DNA of 64,000 nucleotides from Paenibacillus sp. BIC5C1. GTDB taxonomy: Bacteria > Bacillota > Bacilli > Paenibacillales > Paenibacillaceae. The stretch's first letter is position 1. Each line of letters starts with the position of its first letter. The position numbers and the translations under genes were made by a program. Below, piece by piece: positions 54,174-64,000 of this stretch. The stretch lies in assembly GCF_032399705.1 (NCBI RefSeq), contig NZ_CP135922.1:4464001-4528000 (forward strand), given 5' to 3'. Under the pieces are notes generated by a model. That model ran no database searches and had not been told where the DNA came from. It worked only from the letters and a program-made list of their open reading frames with translations.

Positions 54174-55685
54174 TTATGCTGTTGCATTCACTTTTTGTTG
54201 CTCAGTTGGTACAGGTTCAGTAGCCGGTTTTGTTTTACGGATAAAGAACGCCAGCAGCAGAGCAACTACAGTCATCGCTGTCGCTACAACAAATGCATAG
54301 TTTACGCCGTAGATTGTTGCATCTGCGGTAGCACGAAGCATTGCAGCCTTATCATCTGTAGCGATTTGGCCTGTAGCCAGGGTATCTGCCAGATGGGATT
54401 TCAGCTTACTACTCATAATCGTAACGAGAATCGCTGTACCAATCGCACCCGCAACTGTACGCAATGTGTTGGACATCGCTGTACCATGTGCATTCAGGCG
54501 CTGTGGAAGCTGATTCAGACCCGCTGTTTGAATTGGCATCATCAACATCGACATACCAAACATACGAGCTGTGTAGATAAACATCATGTAACCATAAGTA
54601 GTGTCAATCGACAGGCGGCTGAGCCCCCAAGTTGTGATAGCGGTAATTGCAAGGCCGGCAACGGATAACCAGCGTGCTCCGACTTTATCGAAGATGCGAC
54701 CTGTGATTGGAGACATAATCCCCATCAGGATGGCGCCTGGCATCATCAGCAAACCAGATTCAATTGGTGAGAATCCACGAATATTTTGCAAGAAAATCGG
54801 AAGCAAAATCATACCGGCGAACATCGCCATCGTAACGAGCATGTTAATGATCGTTGTTAATGTATACATGTTGTATTTGAAAATACGGAACTCCAACAGC
54901 GGATGATCGGTTGTCATCTGTCTAATAACGAACAGGATCAGGGAAATGGCCCCTACAACCAGACAAGCAATTACAATTGCACTGCCCCATCCGTCTGTAC
55001 CCGCATCACTGAAGCCGTACAACAAGCTACCAAAACCGAGTGTAGATAAAATAACACCTGGATAGTCCAATTTAGGTTTGGATTGACGTGTTACATTTTT
55101 GACAAACGCAATACCGATTGCAGTTGCAATAACGGAGAATGGCAAAATGATATAGAACAATAGTCTCCAGGAATAATGCTCAACCACATAACCTGAAAGT
55201 GTTGGTCCAATGGCCGGAGCGAGAATCATTGCGATCCCCATCGTACCCATGGCCTGGCCACGTTTCTCAATCGGGAAGATTGTCAAGAATACAACTGTCA
55301 TCAGTGGCATCAGGATACCTGCACCTGCCGCTTGAATAACACGACCTACCATCAGAATACCAAAGTTCGGACTTAAACCACAGACCAAGGTTCCTAAAGT
55401 AAAGAGCGTCATAGCCGTAATGAAAATTTGACGTGTCGAAAATTTGGCGATCAGATACGCCGTAACCGGAATCAATACACCATTGACGAGCATATAACCT
55501 GTAGTCAGCCATTGGGCTTTATTCGCGCCGATGCCGAGGTCCTCCATGATTTTAGGAAGAGCTACGTTCATTAACGTTTGGTTCAGGAAGGCGACGAATG
55601 CACCGATTAACAATGCGGCCACAATCGGGCCTTTCTTAATATTGTCCATCGCTGAGGATGGCGCTGCTGCTGCAGTAGTACTCAT
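54174..55685 (-). CDS. DHA2-family (EmrB/QacA-type) MFS drug efflux pump
   Basis: The 503-residue protein has about 14 membrane segments, the motif A-like loop GRIFDKVGARW, and the motif C segment with GPTLSGYVVEH, standard for DHA2 drug:proton antiporters. The N-terminus is preceded by a short cytosolic Ala/Ser-rich stretch. Its ATG overlaps the stop of the MarR gene by 4 bases. The regulator-pump pair suggests drug-induced expression. Substrates are typically lipophilic cations or weak acids, but not predictable here. Confidence 0.93.
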   Translation of the reverse strand: MSTTAAAAPSSAMDNIKKGPIVAALLIGAFVAFLNQTLMNVALPKIMEDLGIGANKAQWLTTGYMLVNGVLIPVTAYLIAKFSTRQIFITAMTLFTLGTLVCGLSPNFGILMVGRVIQAAGAGILMPLMTVVFLTIFPIEKRGQAMGTMGIAMILAPAIGPTLSGYVVEHYSWRLLFYIILPFSVIATAIGIAFVKNVTRQSKPKLDYPGVILSTLGFGSLLYGFSDAGTDGWGSAIVIACLVVGAISLILFVIRQMTTDHPLLEFRIFKYNMYTLTTIINMLVTMAMFAGMILLPIFLQNIRGFSPIESGLLMMPGAILMGIMSPITGRIFDKVGARWLSVAGLAITAITTWGLSRLSIDTTYGYMMFIYTARMFGMSMLMMPIQTAGLNQLPQRLNAHGTAMSNTLRTVAGAIGTAILVTIMSSKLKSHLADTLATGQIATDDKAAMLRATADATIYGVNYAFVVATAMTVVALLLAFFIRKTKPATEPVPTEQQKVNATA

Positions 55686-56128
55686 TGGTTGTTCATCTCT
55701 CTTCCTTCTAACTTTTCAATCATTTGATTATGAATTCTTAGCAGGTGCTCAAGGTCTTCCTTCGGGATATCCAGAATAGGTGACACTCGCTCCATCCACA
55801 ATTGGTGTGTTTCCTGCTGAGCCCGTTCTCCTTTGCCCGTAATCTGAAGCTTTACGGATCGACGGTCCGAGTCGGAACGCGTTCGAACAATGTACTCGCC
55901 CTTGACCAGGCGCTCCACCACAGCGCTCATGGAACTGCTGCCCATATGACAGAGCTCAGCCACTTCATTGATACCGATCGAAGGGCGCTCTCTCAAAATG
56001 GATAACACCATAAATTGGATCGAAGTGAGCTCAATTTCCTTGTTTTCATTCCAGAATGCCCGGAAGAGCATTTGATTGACCTGCCGAAACGAATTAATAA
56101 TGTAGAATACTTCATATGTGTCAGACAT
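55682..56128 (-). CDS. MarR-family regulator of the EmrB-type pump
   Basis: The 148-residue protein has the MarR winged helix: NEVAELCHMGSSSMSAVVERL (recognition region) and RTRSDSDRRSVKLQITGKG (wing). MarR proteins act as dimers on palindromic operators and are released by small ligands. AAGGG lies 7 bases before the ATG. It is the first gene of the operon, and a perfect 8-4-8 palindrome lies 29 bases upstream. Confidence 0.94.
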   Translation of the reverse strand: MSDTYEVFYIINSFRQVNQMLFRAFWNENKEIELTSIQFMVLSILRERPSIGINEVAELCHMGSSSMSAVVERLVKGEYIVRTRSDSDRRSVKLQITGKGERAQQETHQLWMERVSPILDIPKEDLEHLLRIHNQMIEKLEGREMNNQ

Positions 56129-56156
56129 TAATTCACCCTTTTACTTATGGAATATA

Positions 56157-56176
56157 ATATTTCGTACACGAAATAT
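56157..56176. promoter_or_regulatory. Perfect palindrome, likely MarR operator
   Basis: ATATTTCG-TACA-CGAAATAT is a perfect 8-4-8 inverted repeat, 29-48 bases before the MarR gene start. Size and position fit a self-repressing MarR operator. Confidence 0.8.
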
Positions 56177-56303
56177 CAGGGGAACAATTACTTATTATAA
56201 CAAAAATATTTACATAGTCAACTCTTTACATATAAATTTTCAGAGATTATTCTTAGCTGTTCAAAGCGGGCAAAACTCTTTAAAGTACACATCAATAAAA
56301 AAT

Positions 56304-56344
56304 AACCATAGCCCTCCTGCATGTTCTGCAAGAGTTCCATGGTT
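56304..56344 (-). terminator. Terminator of the second MarR gene
   Basis: A stem aaccat / atggtt, extended with internal bulges through tgca / tgca, is followed on the minus strand by a run of T. Confidence 0.8.
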
Positions 56345-56369
56345 ACTATTATTCGTCCGTCCATCGGCA

Positions 56370-56807
56370 TTAAGATGTGGACAACGCATGCTCTTTTGTT
56401 TTTGGTGTCGTCATTTTGCCTAGTAGATATACCAGCAATTGCTGGTTATGCATTGAAATATTGCTGAGAACGGAATTCATAAATTCATTACGAATCGTGA
56501 TTCCACGTTCGGTCTCCATGCGTCCCTTATCAGATAGGGAAACCCATACAATTCGTCGATCCTGATCATCCCGATCCCGGCGAATCAGTCCGTTTTTCTC
56601 CATACGATCCAACAACATCGTCACTGCTGCGGGTGTTGTGGCCAGAAAAGGAATCAGATCGGATGGTTTCATCTTCTCGTGATCCTCAAGAACCTCCAGT
56701 ACTGCCAGCTGCGCCTCTGTTAACGACGGTGCCAGCTCATGATCCATATGCAGTTTGTAGTCCTTGGTCAGCCTTGACCAACACTTGGCAAAATCGGAAT
56801 TATACAT
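56370..56807 (-). CDS. MarR-family transcriptional regulator
   Basis: The 145-residue protein has the MarR winged helix (MKPSDLIPFLATTPAAVTML, then RRDRDDQDRRIVWVSLSDKG). I start it at the ATG at 56807, with GGAG 9-10 bases upstream; the longer frame to 56840 has no clear ribosome binding site. It stands alone on the minus strand, separated from the EmrB operon by its own terminator. The target is unknown. Confidence 0.92.
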   Translation of the reverse strand: MYNSDFAKCWSRLTKDYKLHMDHELAPSLTEAQLAVLEVLEDHEKMKPSDLIPFLATTPAAVTMLLDRMEKNGLIRRDRDDQDRRIVWVSLSDKGRMETERGITIRNEFMNSVLSNISMHNQQLLVYLLGKMTTPKTKEHALSTS

Positions 56808-56976
56808 CTTGAATCGCTCCTCTCTGCAACCGGTTATCACTTCACCTGCTTAAGTTTTCGCCCTTCAAAGCCGCATTCCTGCTGCCTTTTTTCAATTTCC
56901 CAGCGATCGACCGTAATCGACGAAGGTTGTTAAACTTCGCATGGAGGTCCTCTTTTAATCCGCGTCTGAACAACAA

Positions 56977-57027
56977 AATAAGACTCTTCACATGACAGGC
57001 TTCCCTGTTCTGCAAAGAGTCTTTATT
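56977..57027 (-). terminator. Terminator of the parE-parC operon
   Basis: A stem aataagactctt / aagagtctttatt with a long loop lies just after the parC stop codon and ends in T-rich sequence on the minus strand. Confidence 0.75.
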
Positions 57028-57036
57028 GAATCCTGA

Positions 57037-59499
57037 TTAGGAGGAAGAAGCTGACTGATTCTCTGCGAGATCCATGATAAGCTCCACAATTTCATCCTGT
57101 TTATCCACATGCACAAGCAATTTACCAATATGTTTCCGTTCAGTAATAGGTACAGCTTCGGAAGAAATGTGATGTGATTGACCTTCTTTGGTCATCACCG
57201 TTACATTTCGTTGTTCCCGACAATAGAATGCTCCGACAATTCGGCTACCGTTCGGTTTCACCCGTTTGCCTTCCTTAAATTCAAATGTTGCCAGTCCCTT
57301 GCCACCACGGCTCTGCAGAGCATAATCCAGCAGTAAAGAGCGTTTGCCATAACCCAAGTCAGATAATATAGCAACCTCGCCTTCATCGCCTTCCACCCAC
57401 AGAACAGATACAACTTCATCCGTTTCTTTTAACTGAATACCACGTACGCCTCCAGACACACGCCCCATCGGATTTACTTCATCCTCACGGAAACGGATAG
57501 CCATGGCTTCTTTGGTGATCAGCATGATATCCTTGCCACCTGTACTTAGATGAACGGATAAGACCTCATCATCTTTGCCGACTTTGCATGCAGCTACTGC
57601 GCCGGAACGTTTGGTGACGTATTCCTTCAACTCGGTACGTTTAACCTGTCCTTTGCGAGTGACAAAGACCAGACTGTGGTCCGGTTCTCCAAAGGATTTA
57701 ACGGCAAGCACACTTGAGATTCGATCATCTTTTGCAAGCGGAATAACATTGACAATCGCCGTCCCCGGATCTTTCCACTTGAATTCCGGCACCTGATGCA
57801 CAGGTAACAGGAAATACTGGCCTTTCTTCGTAAATACAAGCAGGTTCTCCAGCGTATTAACTTCAAGGACCTGAGCGATATAATCGCCTTCCTTCACACC
57901 ACTTGCGTTACGCTCCCCGCCGGATCGTGTAAATGACTGCATGCCTGTACGCTTGATGTATCCCTCTTTGGACAAAGTGACAAATACATCTTCCGCGTTC
58001 ACCAGCACTTCCAGATTAACCTTAAGTTCTTCCACTTCGCCCTGAATGGCTGAGCGACGGTCAATTCCGTATTTCTCACGAATCTCCATCAGCTCTTTGC
58101 GGATGACTCCGATCAGCTTGCGGTCACTATCCAGAATGGAGCGTAATTGCGCGATCTTCTTCGTCAGTTCGCCGAGTTCCTTTTCCAGAGAAGTAATCTC
58201 CAGATTGGTCAATCGGTATAATTGCAAAGTCAGAATGGAATCCGCTTGACGCTCGGAGAAACCAAACATCCACATCAGGTTATTTTGAGCATCCTGACGG
58301 TTCTTCGAAGCTTTAATAGCCGCAATGACCTCATCAAGGATGTTAAGAGCTTTTACCAGACCTTCCAGGACATGTGCACGGTCTTCCGCCTTCTCCAGCT
58401 CAAAGCGGGTACGGAACGTCACAACTTCACGCTGATGGGCAATATAAGCCTCGAGGATTGATTTCAATCCCAATTGCTGAGGGGCCTTGTTTACAATCGC
58501 AACCATGTTGAAGTTGTAAGTGACCTGCAAGTCGGTTTTCTTCAGCAAATAAGCCAAAATACCTTGTGCATCCGCTTCTTTTTTCAGCTCAACCACGATC
58601 CGCAGGCCTTCACGCCCACTTTCATCCCGTACTTCGGCAATTCCTTCAACCTTTTTCTCAAGTCGAATGTTCTCCATCGCAGTAACAAGACGGGATTTTA
58701 CGACCTGATAAGGGATCTCGGTAATCACGATTTGCTGTTTGCCACCGCGCATATTCTCGATATCGGTTTTGGAGCGGAGATAGATCCGTCCTTTACCAGT
58801 GCGGTAAGCATCCAAAATGCCGTCCCCGCCCATGATTAATCCACCTGTCGGAAAATCCGGACCTTTCATAAACATCATGATCTCATCCAGTTCAATTGAC
58901 GGCTTCTCCATCACAGCAATACAAGCATCAATGGTTTCACGCAAATTATGTGGAGGGATCTCCGTTGCAAAACCAGACGATATCCCACTTACACCATTGA
59001 CCAGCAGGTTCGGATAACGTGATGGTAATACAACTGGTTCTTTGGCCGTATTATCAAAATTATCCTTAAACAGAACAGTCCGTTTCTCGATATCGCGAAG
59101 CATCTCCATTGCGATGGGCGACAAACGGGCCTCCGTATACCGCATGGCCGCTGCCGGGTCATCATCCTGTGACCCCCAGTTTCCATGACCGTCCACGAGC
59201 ATATGCCCCATTTTCCATGGCTGTGCCATCCGTACCATACCATCATAGATGGAGGAATCCCCGTGAGGATGGTAATTACCCATAACATCCCCAACTGTTT
59301 TTGCGGACTTCCGATATGGTTTCTCCGGTGTATTACCTGAATCGTACATAGCGTAAAGAATACGCCGCTGCACCGGCTTCAATCCATCCCGTACATCGGG
59401 AATGGCCCGGTCCTGAATAATGTATTTGGAGTAGCGACCGAAACGGTCACCCACGACCTCTTCGAGAAAGGCCGGCATAAATTGTTCTGATAGACTCAT
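57037..59499 (-). CDS. parC: DNA topoisomerase IV subunit A
   Basis: The 820-residue subunit breaks and rejoins DNA to unlink daughter chromosomes. The active-site Tyr is in MRYTEARLS (about residue 121 from the ATG) and the quinolone-determining loop is [13 protein letters not shown], with Asp rather than the common Glu at the acidic position. The C-terminal half is a beta-pinwheel domain. I start it at the ATG at 59499, with AAGG 8-9 bases upstream; an upstream GTG overlaps that signal. It follows parE by 12 bases. ParC rather than GyrA is assigned from the parE neighbour and the sequence pattern. Confidence 0.95.
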   Translation of the reverse strand: MSLSEQFMPAFLEEVVGDRFGRYSKYIIQDRAIPDVRDGLKPVQRRILYAMYDSGNTPEKPYRKSAKTVGDVMGNYHPHGDSSIYDGMVRMAQPWKMGHMLVDGHGNWGSQDDDPAAAMRYTEARLSPIAMEMLRDIEKRTVLFKDNFDNTAKEPVVLPSRYPNLLVNGVSGISSGFATEIPPHNLRETIDACIAVMEKPSIELDEIMMFMKGPDFPTGGLIMGGDGILDAYRTGKGRIYLRSKTDIENMRGGKQQIVITEIPYQVVKSRLVTAMENIRLEKKVEGIAEVRDESGREGLRIVVELKKEADAQGILAYLLKKTDLQVTYNFNMVAIVNKAPQQLGLKSILEAYIAHQREVVTFRTRFELEKAEDRAHVLEGLVKALNILDEVIAAIKASKNRQDAQNNLMWMFGFSERQADSILTLQLYRLTNLEITSLEKELGELTKKIAQLRSILDSDRKLIGVIRKELMEIREKYGIDRRSAIQGEVEELKVNLEVLVNAEDVFVTLSKEGYIKRTGMQSFTRSGGERNASGVKEGDYIAQVLEVNTLENLLVFTKKGQYFLLPVHQVPEFKWKDPGTAIVNVIPLAKDDRISSVLAVKSFGEPDHSLVFVTRKGQVKRTELKEYVTKRSGAVAACKVGKDDEVLSVHLSTGGKDIMLITKEAMAIRFREDEVNPMGRVSGGVRGIQLKETDEVVSVLWVEGDEGEVAILSDLGYGKRSLLLDYALQSRGGKGLATFEFKEGKRVKPNGSRIVGAFYCREQRNVTVMTKEGQSHHISSEAVPITERKHIGKLLVHVDKQDEIVELIMDLAENQSASSS

Positions 59500-59511
59500 T
59501 CCAAGCACCTT

Positions 59512-61491
59512 CTATTCTTCGTACTCTGTAAAGTCGACGTTCTCTACAATCCAGCGTTTGCGCGGATCAACCTTATCACCCATGAGTGTAGATACACGAC
59601 GTTCCGCTTTTGCTGCATCGACAATTTCTACTTTGAGCAATGCGCGTGTTTCAGGATTCATCGTTGTCTCCCACAGTTGATCCGGGTTCATCTCGCCAAG
59701 TCCTTTATAACGTTGAAGCTCCACATTGTTTCCAAATTCTTTCATGTAATTCGCCAGCTCTTCATCAGTCCAGGCATAACGTACACTAGCCATTTTTCCT
59801 GATTTACGTGTGAGTTTATATAATGGCGGCTGAGCGATATATATTTTGCCGGCATCAATGAGCGGTTTCATATAGCGGTAGAAGAAAGTCAGCAACAATA
59901 CCTGTATATGTGCGCCATCCGTGTCGGCATCCGTCATAATTATGATTTTGGAATAATTGCTGTCTTCAACTGCAAATTCGGTTCCAATACCTGCTCCGAT
60001 AGCCGATGTAATGGCTCGATATTCTTCATTTTTGAGGATATCGGCCAACTTCGCTTTTTCCGGATTGAGCGGTTTACCCTTAAGCGGGAGAATCGCCTGG
60101 ATCTTGGAATCACGTCCCTGTTTGGCTGAACCACCTGCGGAATCCCCTTCGACGATAAACAGTTCATTCCGGGTAAAATCCTTGGATTGTGCCGGAGTCA
60201 GTTTGCCGTTCAGGTTGGAGCTTTCACTGCGTTTTTTGCCGGTCCGCATCTCATCCCGAGCTTTTCGTGCAGCTTCTCTGGCTCTGGAGGCCTGAACCGC
60301 TTTGCGAATCAACGTTTGCGCAACCTGCGGGTTTTCTTCCAAAAACCGTTGGATATTCTCGGACACGACAGAGTCTACTGCGCTACGCGCGGAAGCGCTA
60401 CCGAGTTGATCCTTCGTTTGACCTACGAATTCAACCTCCGACATTTTGACACTGATGACCGCCATCATGCCTTCACGAAGATCATTACCTTCGAGGTTTT
60501 TATCTTTTTCCTTAATCATGCTGGTACGCCGTGCGTAGTCATTCATCACACGTGTATAAGCTGCTCTGAATCCGGTCTCATGTGTACCGCCGCCCCTGGT
60601 GGGAATCGAGTTCACGAACGACGCCAGCGTTTCCGTATAACCCGCGTTATACTGAATCGCTACTTCGACCTCAATGTCATCCTTCTCCGCATAAAAGTGA
60701 ATGACATCATGCAGCACATCTTTATTTTCGTTAAGAAAAGCAACAAACTGGCTTGCTCCGCCTTCGTACATGTACTCATCCTGATTGCCTGAACGTTCGT
60801 CCTTGAGCACAATTCTCAGACCCGAATTCAGAAAAGCAATCTCCTGAAGACGTTCTGCCAGTGTATCATAATTAAATTGAATGCCGTTCTGAAACACCCG
60901 AATATCCGGTTTAAACGTAACTTTGGTTCCCGTTCGATTGGTATTGCCCAATACTTCGAGACCAGACACCGGTTCTCCGACATGCTCAACGCCTTTTTTG
61001 TCTTGCCAATACTCGAAACGTTGACGATGAATCTTGCCATCACGGAAAATCTCGACTTCAAGCCATTCGGACAATGCGTTCGTAACTGACGCACCTACAC
61101 CGTGCAAACCGCCGGATTTTTTATATCCTGATCCACCGAACTTTCCGCCTGCGTGCAAAATCGTAAACACGACCTGGGGAGTAGGAATCCCTGTTTTATG
61201 TATACCTGTCGGAATTCCCCTTCCGTTATCCTGAACCGTAACAGAACCGTCCTTATGCAGCGTGATATCGATTTTGGAGCAGAATTTGGCGAGATGTTCG
61301 TCGACAGCGTTATCCACGATTTCCCATACCAAATGATGTAGACCCGAAGTACTGGTGCTGCCGATGTACATCCCCGGCCGTTTCCGTACCGCTACCAGTC
61401 CTTCAAGTACTTGAATGTCGTCCGCGTCGTAGCCTGAAGACCCTTGTCCTCCGCCTGTCGAACCTGCCGACATATCGATTTGCTCGACCAT
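59512..61491 (-). CDS. parE: DNA topoisomerase IV subunit B
   Basis: The 659-residue ATPase subunit has the GHKL motifs EIVDNAVDEHLA and DNGRGIPTGIH, the YKKSGGLHGVG ATP lid, and the TOPRIM motifs EGDSAGGSAKQGRD and DADTDGAHI. The N-terminus has a Gly/Ser-rich extension (GSTGGGQGSSG). AAGGGGG precedes the ATG. It forms a two-gene operon with parC, and its size fits ParE rather than the longer GyrB. Confidence 0.96.
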   Translation of the reverse strand: MVEQIDMSAGSTGGGQGSSGYDADDIQVLEGLVAVRKRPGMYIGSTSTSGLHHLVWEIVDNAVDEHLAKFCSKIDITLHKDGSVTVQDNGRGIPTGIHKTGIPTPQVVFTILHAGGKFGGSGYKKSGGLHGVGASVTNALSEWLEVEIFRDGKIHRQRFEYWQDKKGVEHVGEPVSGLEVLGNTNRTGTKVTFKPDIRVFQNGIQFNYDTLAERLQEIAFLNSGLRIVLKDERSGNQDEYMYEGGASQFVAFLNENKDVLHDVIHFYAEKDDIEVEVAIQYNAGYTETLASFVNSIPTRGGGTHETGFRAAYTRVMNDYARRTSMIKEKDKNLEGNDLREGMMAVISVKMSEVEFVGQTKDQLGSASARSAVDSVVSENIQRFLEENPQVAQTLIRKAVQASRAREAARKARDEMRTGKKRSESSNLNGKLTPAQSKDFTRNELFIVEGDSAGGSAKQGRDSKIQAILPLKGKPLNPEKAKLADILKNEEYRAITSAIGAGIGTEFAVEDSNYSKIIIMTDADTDGAHIQVLLLTFFYRYMKPLIDAGKIYIAQPPLYKLTRKSGKMASVRYAWTDEELANYMKEFGNNVELQRYKGLGEMNPDQLWETTMNPETRALLKVEIVDAAKAERRVSTLMGDKVDPRKRWIVENVDFTEYEE

Positions 61492-61567
61492 TCATGCTCC
61501 CCCTTCTTAACTTGCAACTAAAAAAATGCCTGAAATGCAAACAGATGTTTTCTTATCCTTGTCCATT

Positions 61568-62557
61568 TTAATTCAAGATATCCCGTTTCGTAAAGACAAT
61601 GAATGACACAAAGAGTGAAGCAATGCCCCAAACACTAAGCACAATAAGGGAAAAACCTAAATTCATCCCTTCGATTGGCGGCAATCCGCCAGACAAATAA
61701 TTCGGAAGTTCGAGGTTAACCATAAACAAATATTTGGCTGACTGCCAGGATGCAGCCATACTCGTGAGAATAGTTCCTGCTATGAGTGCTGCCATCATGA
61801 TGACAATACTTGCAGCTGTACTTCGTACTAATACAGAGACCATGAAGGCAAGCATCGCCACAATGATACTGACGAACCAGATCAGCCCTGCCTGCATCAG
61901 CATATACAGCCACTGGTCCACAGCATGGACTTCAGACATATCGACATCTGTGCCCACAACTTTGAATCCGGTAAAGATCGGCATACCGAAACCTTTATAT
62001 CCGAATACCGCTCCCGAGATGACATAACAGATAACGTACGCCGACACCACAATAATCGACACGAACATAATCAACGTGATGAGCTTGCTCAGCAACACTT
62101 TCCAACGTTTGACTGGACGGGTCAGAAGCATTTTAATCGTACCTGTGGTGCGCTCACCAGATACCAGATCCGAAGCAATAGCCATTATGAGCAGTGGTAT
62201 AAACAATCCAACGGCGTTATTCATGAATTCCCTCGTAAAAGTTACACCGCCAGGCTCCTTCGGATTGATATCATTCTCCAGATAGTATTGCATTTGCTGG
62301 ATATATACAGTCCTGTACTTTTTGTATTCTTCTGGTACCCGGTCACTGCCAAGGGAGTTCTGATTATCCGTAATGGCTTGTTGCAGTTCAAGCCGCCAGT
62401 CGCCGCCAAACTTGTCACGATTATTTTCCGCAGATTTCATCTGGGCATACGTAAACATCGGAACCAGGACCGCGAGTACGATAAAAATAATATAAAGACG
62501 TTTTTTCTTTACCATCTTGATCGTTTCGTTTCGGATCAGCGGCATGATGTTACTCAA
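61568..62557 (-). CDS. ABC-2 type transporter permease
   Basis: The ~329-residue protein has one N-terminal membrane helix, an extracellular region of about 95 residues, and five C-terminal helices, with the SGERTTGTIKMLLTRPVKR cytoplasmic segment typical of ABC-2 permeases. I prefer the TTG at 62557, 6 bases after AAGGTG, inside the end of the ATPase gene; a GTG at 62566 is the alternative. It is the membrane partner of the ATPase at 62550. The substrate is unknown. Confidence 0.9.
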   Translation of the reverse strand: MSNIMPLIRNETIKMVKKKRLYIIFIVLAVLVPMFTYAQMKSAENNRDKFGGDWRLELQQAITDNQNSLGSDRVPEEYKKYRTVYIQQMQYYLENDINPKEPGGVTFTREFMNNAVGLFIPLLIMAIASDLVSGERTTGTIKMLLTRPVKRWKVLLSKLITLIMFVSIIVVSAYVICYVISGAVFGYKGFGMPIFTGFKVVGTDVDMSEVHAVDQWLYMLMQAGLIWFVSIIVAMLAFMVSVLVRSTAASIVIMMAALIAGTILTSMAASWQSAKYLFMVNLELPNYLSGGLPPIEGMNLGFSLIVLSVWGIASLFVSFIVFTKRDILN

Positions 62558-63515
62558 TGGATTCACCTTCTGTCATTTTTAAGAATAGCTGTTCCAGCGT
62601 AGGTTGAATCCGCTGCACTCCTTCAACCTGAATTCCGGCTTGCACCATTTGCTGGACCAGGGCTGGAATCCGATCTTCATGCATTTCAGCAACGACCGCA
62701 TTCAGACCCAGCCCTGCAACAATCGTATCGTCCATAACATCAGCAGGCCGATCCACCAGGGAAATACCTGCATCCAGCAACATCCTTTTACCTTCATCCA
62801 GCGGAGTAACATGCCATATTGCCAATTTGGAATGGTCTTCAATCAGTTCATCGACGCCGCCAACTGCCAGCACGCGCCCGGCACTGATAATTGCTACCCT
62901 GTCACAAAGAAGCTGGATCTCGCTGAGCAAATGACTGCTGACGAACACTGCCATGCCTTCGCTTGCAAGCTGTTTGATAAAGACACGAAGTTCCTTAATC
63001 CCTTTAGGATCAAGTCCGTTCGTTGGCTCATCCAGAATCAGCAGCCGTGGGCGACTAAGCAATGCCTGTGCAATGCCAAGTCGTTGACGCATCCCCAGAG
63101 AGTAGGTTCTTACTTTATCATGAATCCGCTGATCGAGGCGTACAATATCTACGACTTCCTGAATACGGTCATTATCCACCCCTGGCTGCATCCGTGCAAA
63201 ATGCTCAAGATTCTCCCATCCGGTCAAATACGTGTACACTTCCGGGTTTTCAACAATGGAACCCACATATTTCAGGGCCCGTTCAGGATCACGGTTGACA
63301 TCATATCCACAGACTTGAATTTTACCTTCCGTGGGTTTAATCAGATCGACTAACATCCGGATGGTTGTTGTCTTCCCGGCACCATTGGGTCCCAGAAAAC
63401 CGAAAATTTCGCCTGGTTTAACGTCAAAAGTAACATCCTTAATGATCCACTTGCGTCCAATTTTTTTCTTCAGATGCTGCACGGACAATACGGAATCAGT
63501 CTGTTCTTGTGCCAT
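62550..63515 (-). CDS. ABC transporter ATP-binding protein (ABC-2 partner)
   Basis: The 321-residue protein has Walker A GPNGAGKTT, signature LGMRQRLGIAQA, Walker B LLILDEPTNGLD and a His switch in VSSHLLSE. The ~90-residue C-terminal extension is typical of CcmA/BcrA-type ATPases. AAGGGAG lies 9 bases before the ATG. Its start directly abuts the stop of the SGNH hydrolase gene, and its end overlaps the permease start, so the three genes form one operon. Confidence 0.94.
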   Translation of the reverse strand: MAQEQTDSVLSVQHLKKKIGRKWIIKDVTFDVKPGEIFGFLGPNGAGKTTTIRMLVDLIKPTEGKIQVCGYDVNRDPERALKYVGSIVENPEVYTYLTGWENLEHFARMQPGVDNDRIQEVVDIVRLDQRIHDKVRTYSLGMRQRLGIAQALLSRPRLLILDEPTNGLDPKGIKELRVFIKQLASEGMAVFVSSHLLSEIQLLCDRVAIISAGRVLAVGGVDELIEDHSKLAIWHVTPLDEGKRMLLDAGISLVDRPADVMDDTIVAGLGLNAVVAEMHEDRIPALVQQMVQAGIQVEGVQRIQPTLEQLFLKMTEGESIE

Positions 63516-64000
63516 TTATTTACCGCTCCCTTCTGCTGGAGTCTCTGCTTGATATTCTTGTGCAATTCGAACCGCAATTTGCTCGTAGCCTTCTCCATTG
63601 GGATGAAAATGATCTGACGACAGATATTGTCCCAGATGATTTTCAAACAAATCAAATGTAGGTACGAGTGTCATCTTGTCCTCGTTGTTCAGAACCTTCA
63701 TCGCAGCATCGTTCCATGCAGCTACAACCGCATTTCCTGGCTCTTTGAGTTCTTTTACATCCCCAAACGGATTGTATAGCCCTATGTATGCAATCTGTGC
63801 ATCAGGGTTAATTTCTTTGACTTTCTTCAAGATCTCCTGCAAACGCTTCGACGTCTCAGGTAATGCCGCAGTAAGTGTCTCTGCCGTTGGAGCGTCTTCT
63901 CCCTGTAGAACTTGTCCACCCTGGAACAGATCATTGGCTCCAATCGACAACAGAATAAAGTTGGACTGTTGTAAGACATAACGTACGCCTTGTTCATCTA
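63516..64000 (-). CDS. SGNH/GDSL-family lipase-acylhydrolase (N-terminus outside the window)
   Basis: The visible C-terminal ~160 residues contain SGNH block III (SIGANDLF) and block V (DHFHPNGEGYE, with the catalytic Asp and His). The nucleophile Ser of block I lies beyond the right edge. Family members hydrolyse esters or acetyl groups of lipids or cell-wall sugars. It is the first visible gene of an operon with the ABC-2 transporter; its TAA abuts the ATPase ATG. The sequence continues in frame to position 64000. Confidence 0.9.
   Translation of the reverse strand, partial: DEQGVRYVLQQSNFILLSIGANDLFQGGQVLQGEDAPTAETLTAALPETSKRLQEILKKVKEINPDAQIAYIGLYNPFGDVKELKEPGNAVVAAWNDAAMKVLNNEDKMTLVPTFDLFENHLGQYLSSDHFHPNGEGYEQIAVRIAQEYQAETPAEGSGK

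Noticed and set aside
56916..56955. 16-codon frame before the second MarR gene, considered as a leader peptide
   Set aside because: The ribosome binding site is unconvincing and nothing links it to the MarR gene 100 bases further on.

Overview
The window reads as a chromosomal segment of a spore-forming, low-to-mid GC Gram-positive bacterium, most likely Paenibacillus. The reasons are a CotF-type spore coat gene, a very large secreted glycoside hydrolase ending in SLH repeats, a Bce-type peptide-sensing module, a DUF1540 protein, ParE/ParC topoisomerase IV, strong GGAGG ribosome binding sites and U-tailed intrinsic terminators. I see no rRNA, tRNA, insertion sequence, CRISPR array or prophage. 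The species name is inference.

Left part (1-8.0 kb): the end of a membrane-anchored metallophosphoesterase, then zwf-tal-gnd, an operon for the oxidative pentose phosphate pathway, with a divergent LysR regulator. After it come an unidentified protein, a cupin and a 5'-truncated aldo/keto reductase remnant. 8.0-14 kb: an ankyrin protein and an export operon (FtsX-type permease, ABC ATPase, MFS pump). 14-24.6 kb: two SxxK serine hydrolases, a DUF1361 membrane protein, a CotF-type coat protein, a secreted protein of unknown role, an ECF41 sigma factor with its carboxymuconolactone-decarboxylase partner and a matching promoter, a Rieske oxygenase, a second cupin related to the first, and a leucine-rich-repeat protein.

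24.6-30.7 kb: a small Pro/Tyr/Gly-rich coat-like protein faces a minus-strand block of poorly known proteins (SMI1/KNR4-like, beta-propeller-like, a membrane-anchored protein, a zinc-ribbon protein), followed by a ZIP metal transporter. 30.7-35.3 kb: a complete BceRS-BceAB-like antimicrobial peptide detoxification module. 35.4-37.6 kb: an overlapping pair of an NAD-kinase-like protein and a cytoplasmic SPFH protein, with an operator-like array upstream.

37.8-52 kb has an iron theme. Good Fur boxes precede a siderophore-binding lipoprotein, an HpaB-type flavin monooxygenase, and a flavodoxin / unknown / nitroreductase operon; a weaker one sits beside a cre-like site upstream of the SLH-anchored GH53 galactanase. 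Between these lie a YceI protein, a two-component system, a lone AAA ATPase and DUF1540. 52-57 kb holds RNA-modification genes, an alkyltransferase-like protein with no normal start codon for its full-length frame, a MarR/EmrB-type drug efflux operon with a perfect palindrome upstream, and a second MarR. 57-64 kb holds parE-parC, an ABC-2 transporter and the end of an SGNH hydrolase.

Most of the window is ordinary housekeeping or accessory gene content. The least explained parts are the SPFH / NAD-kinase-like pair, the Fur-controlled redox genes around 48-52 kb, and the SMI1/propeller/zinc-ribbon block at 25-30 kb.
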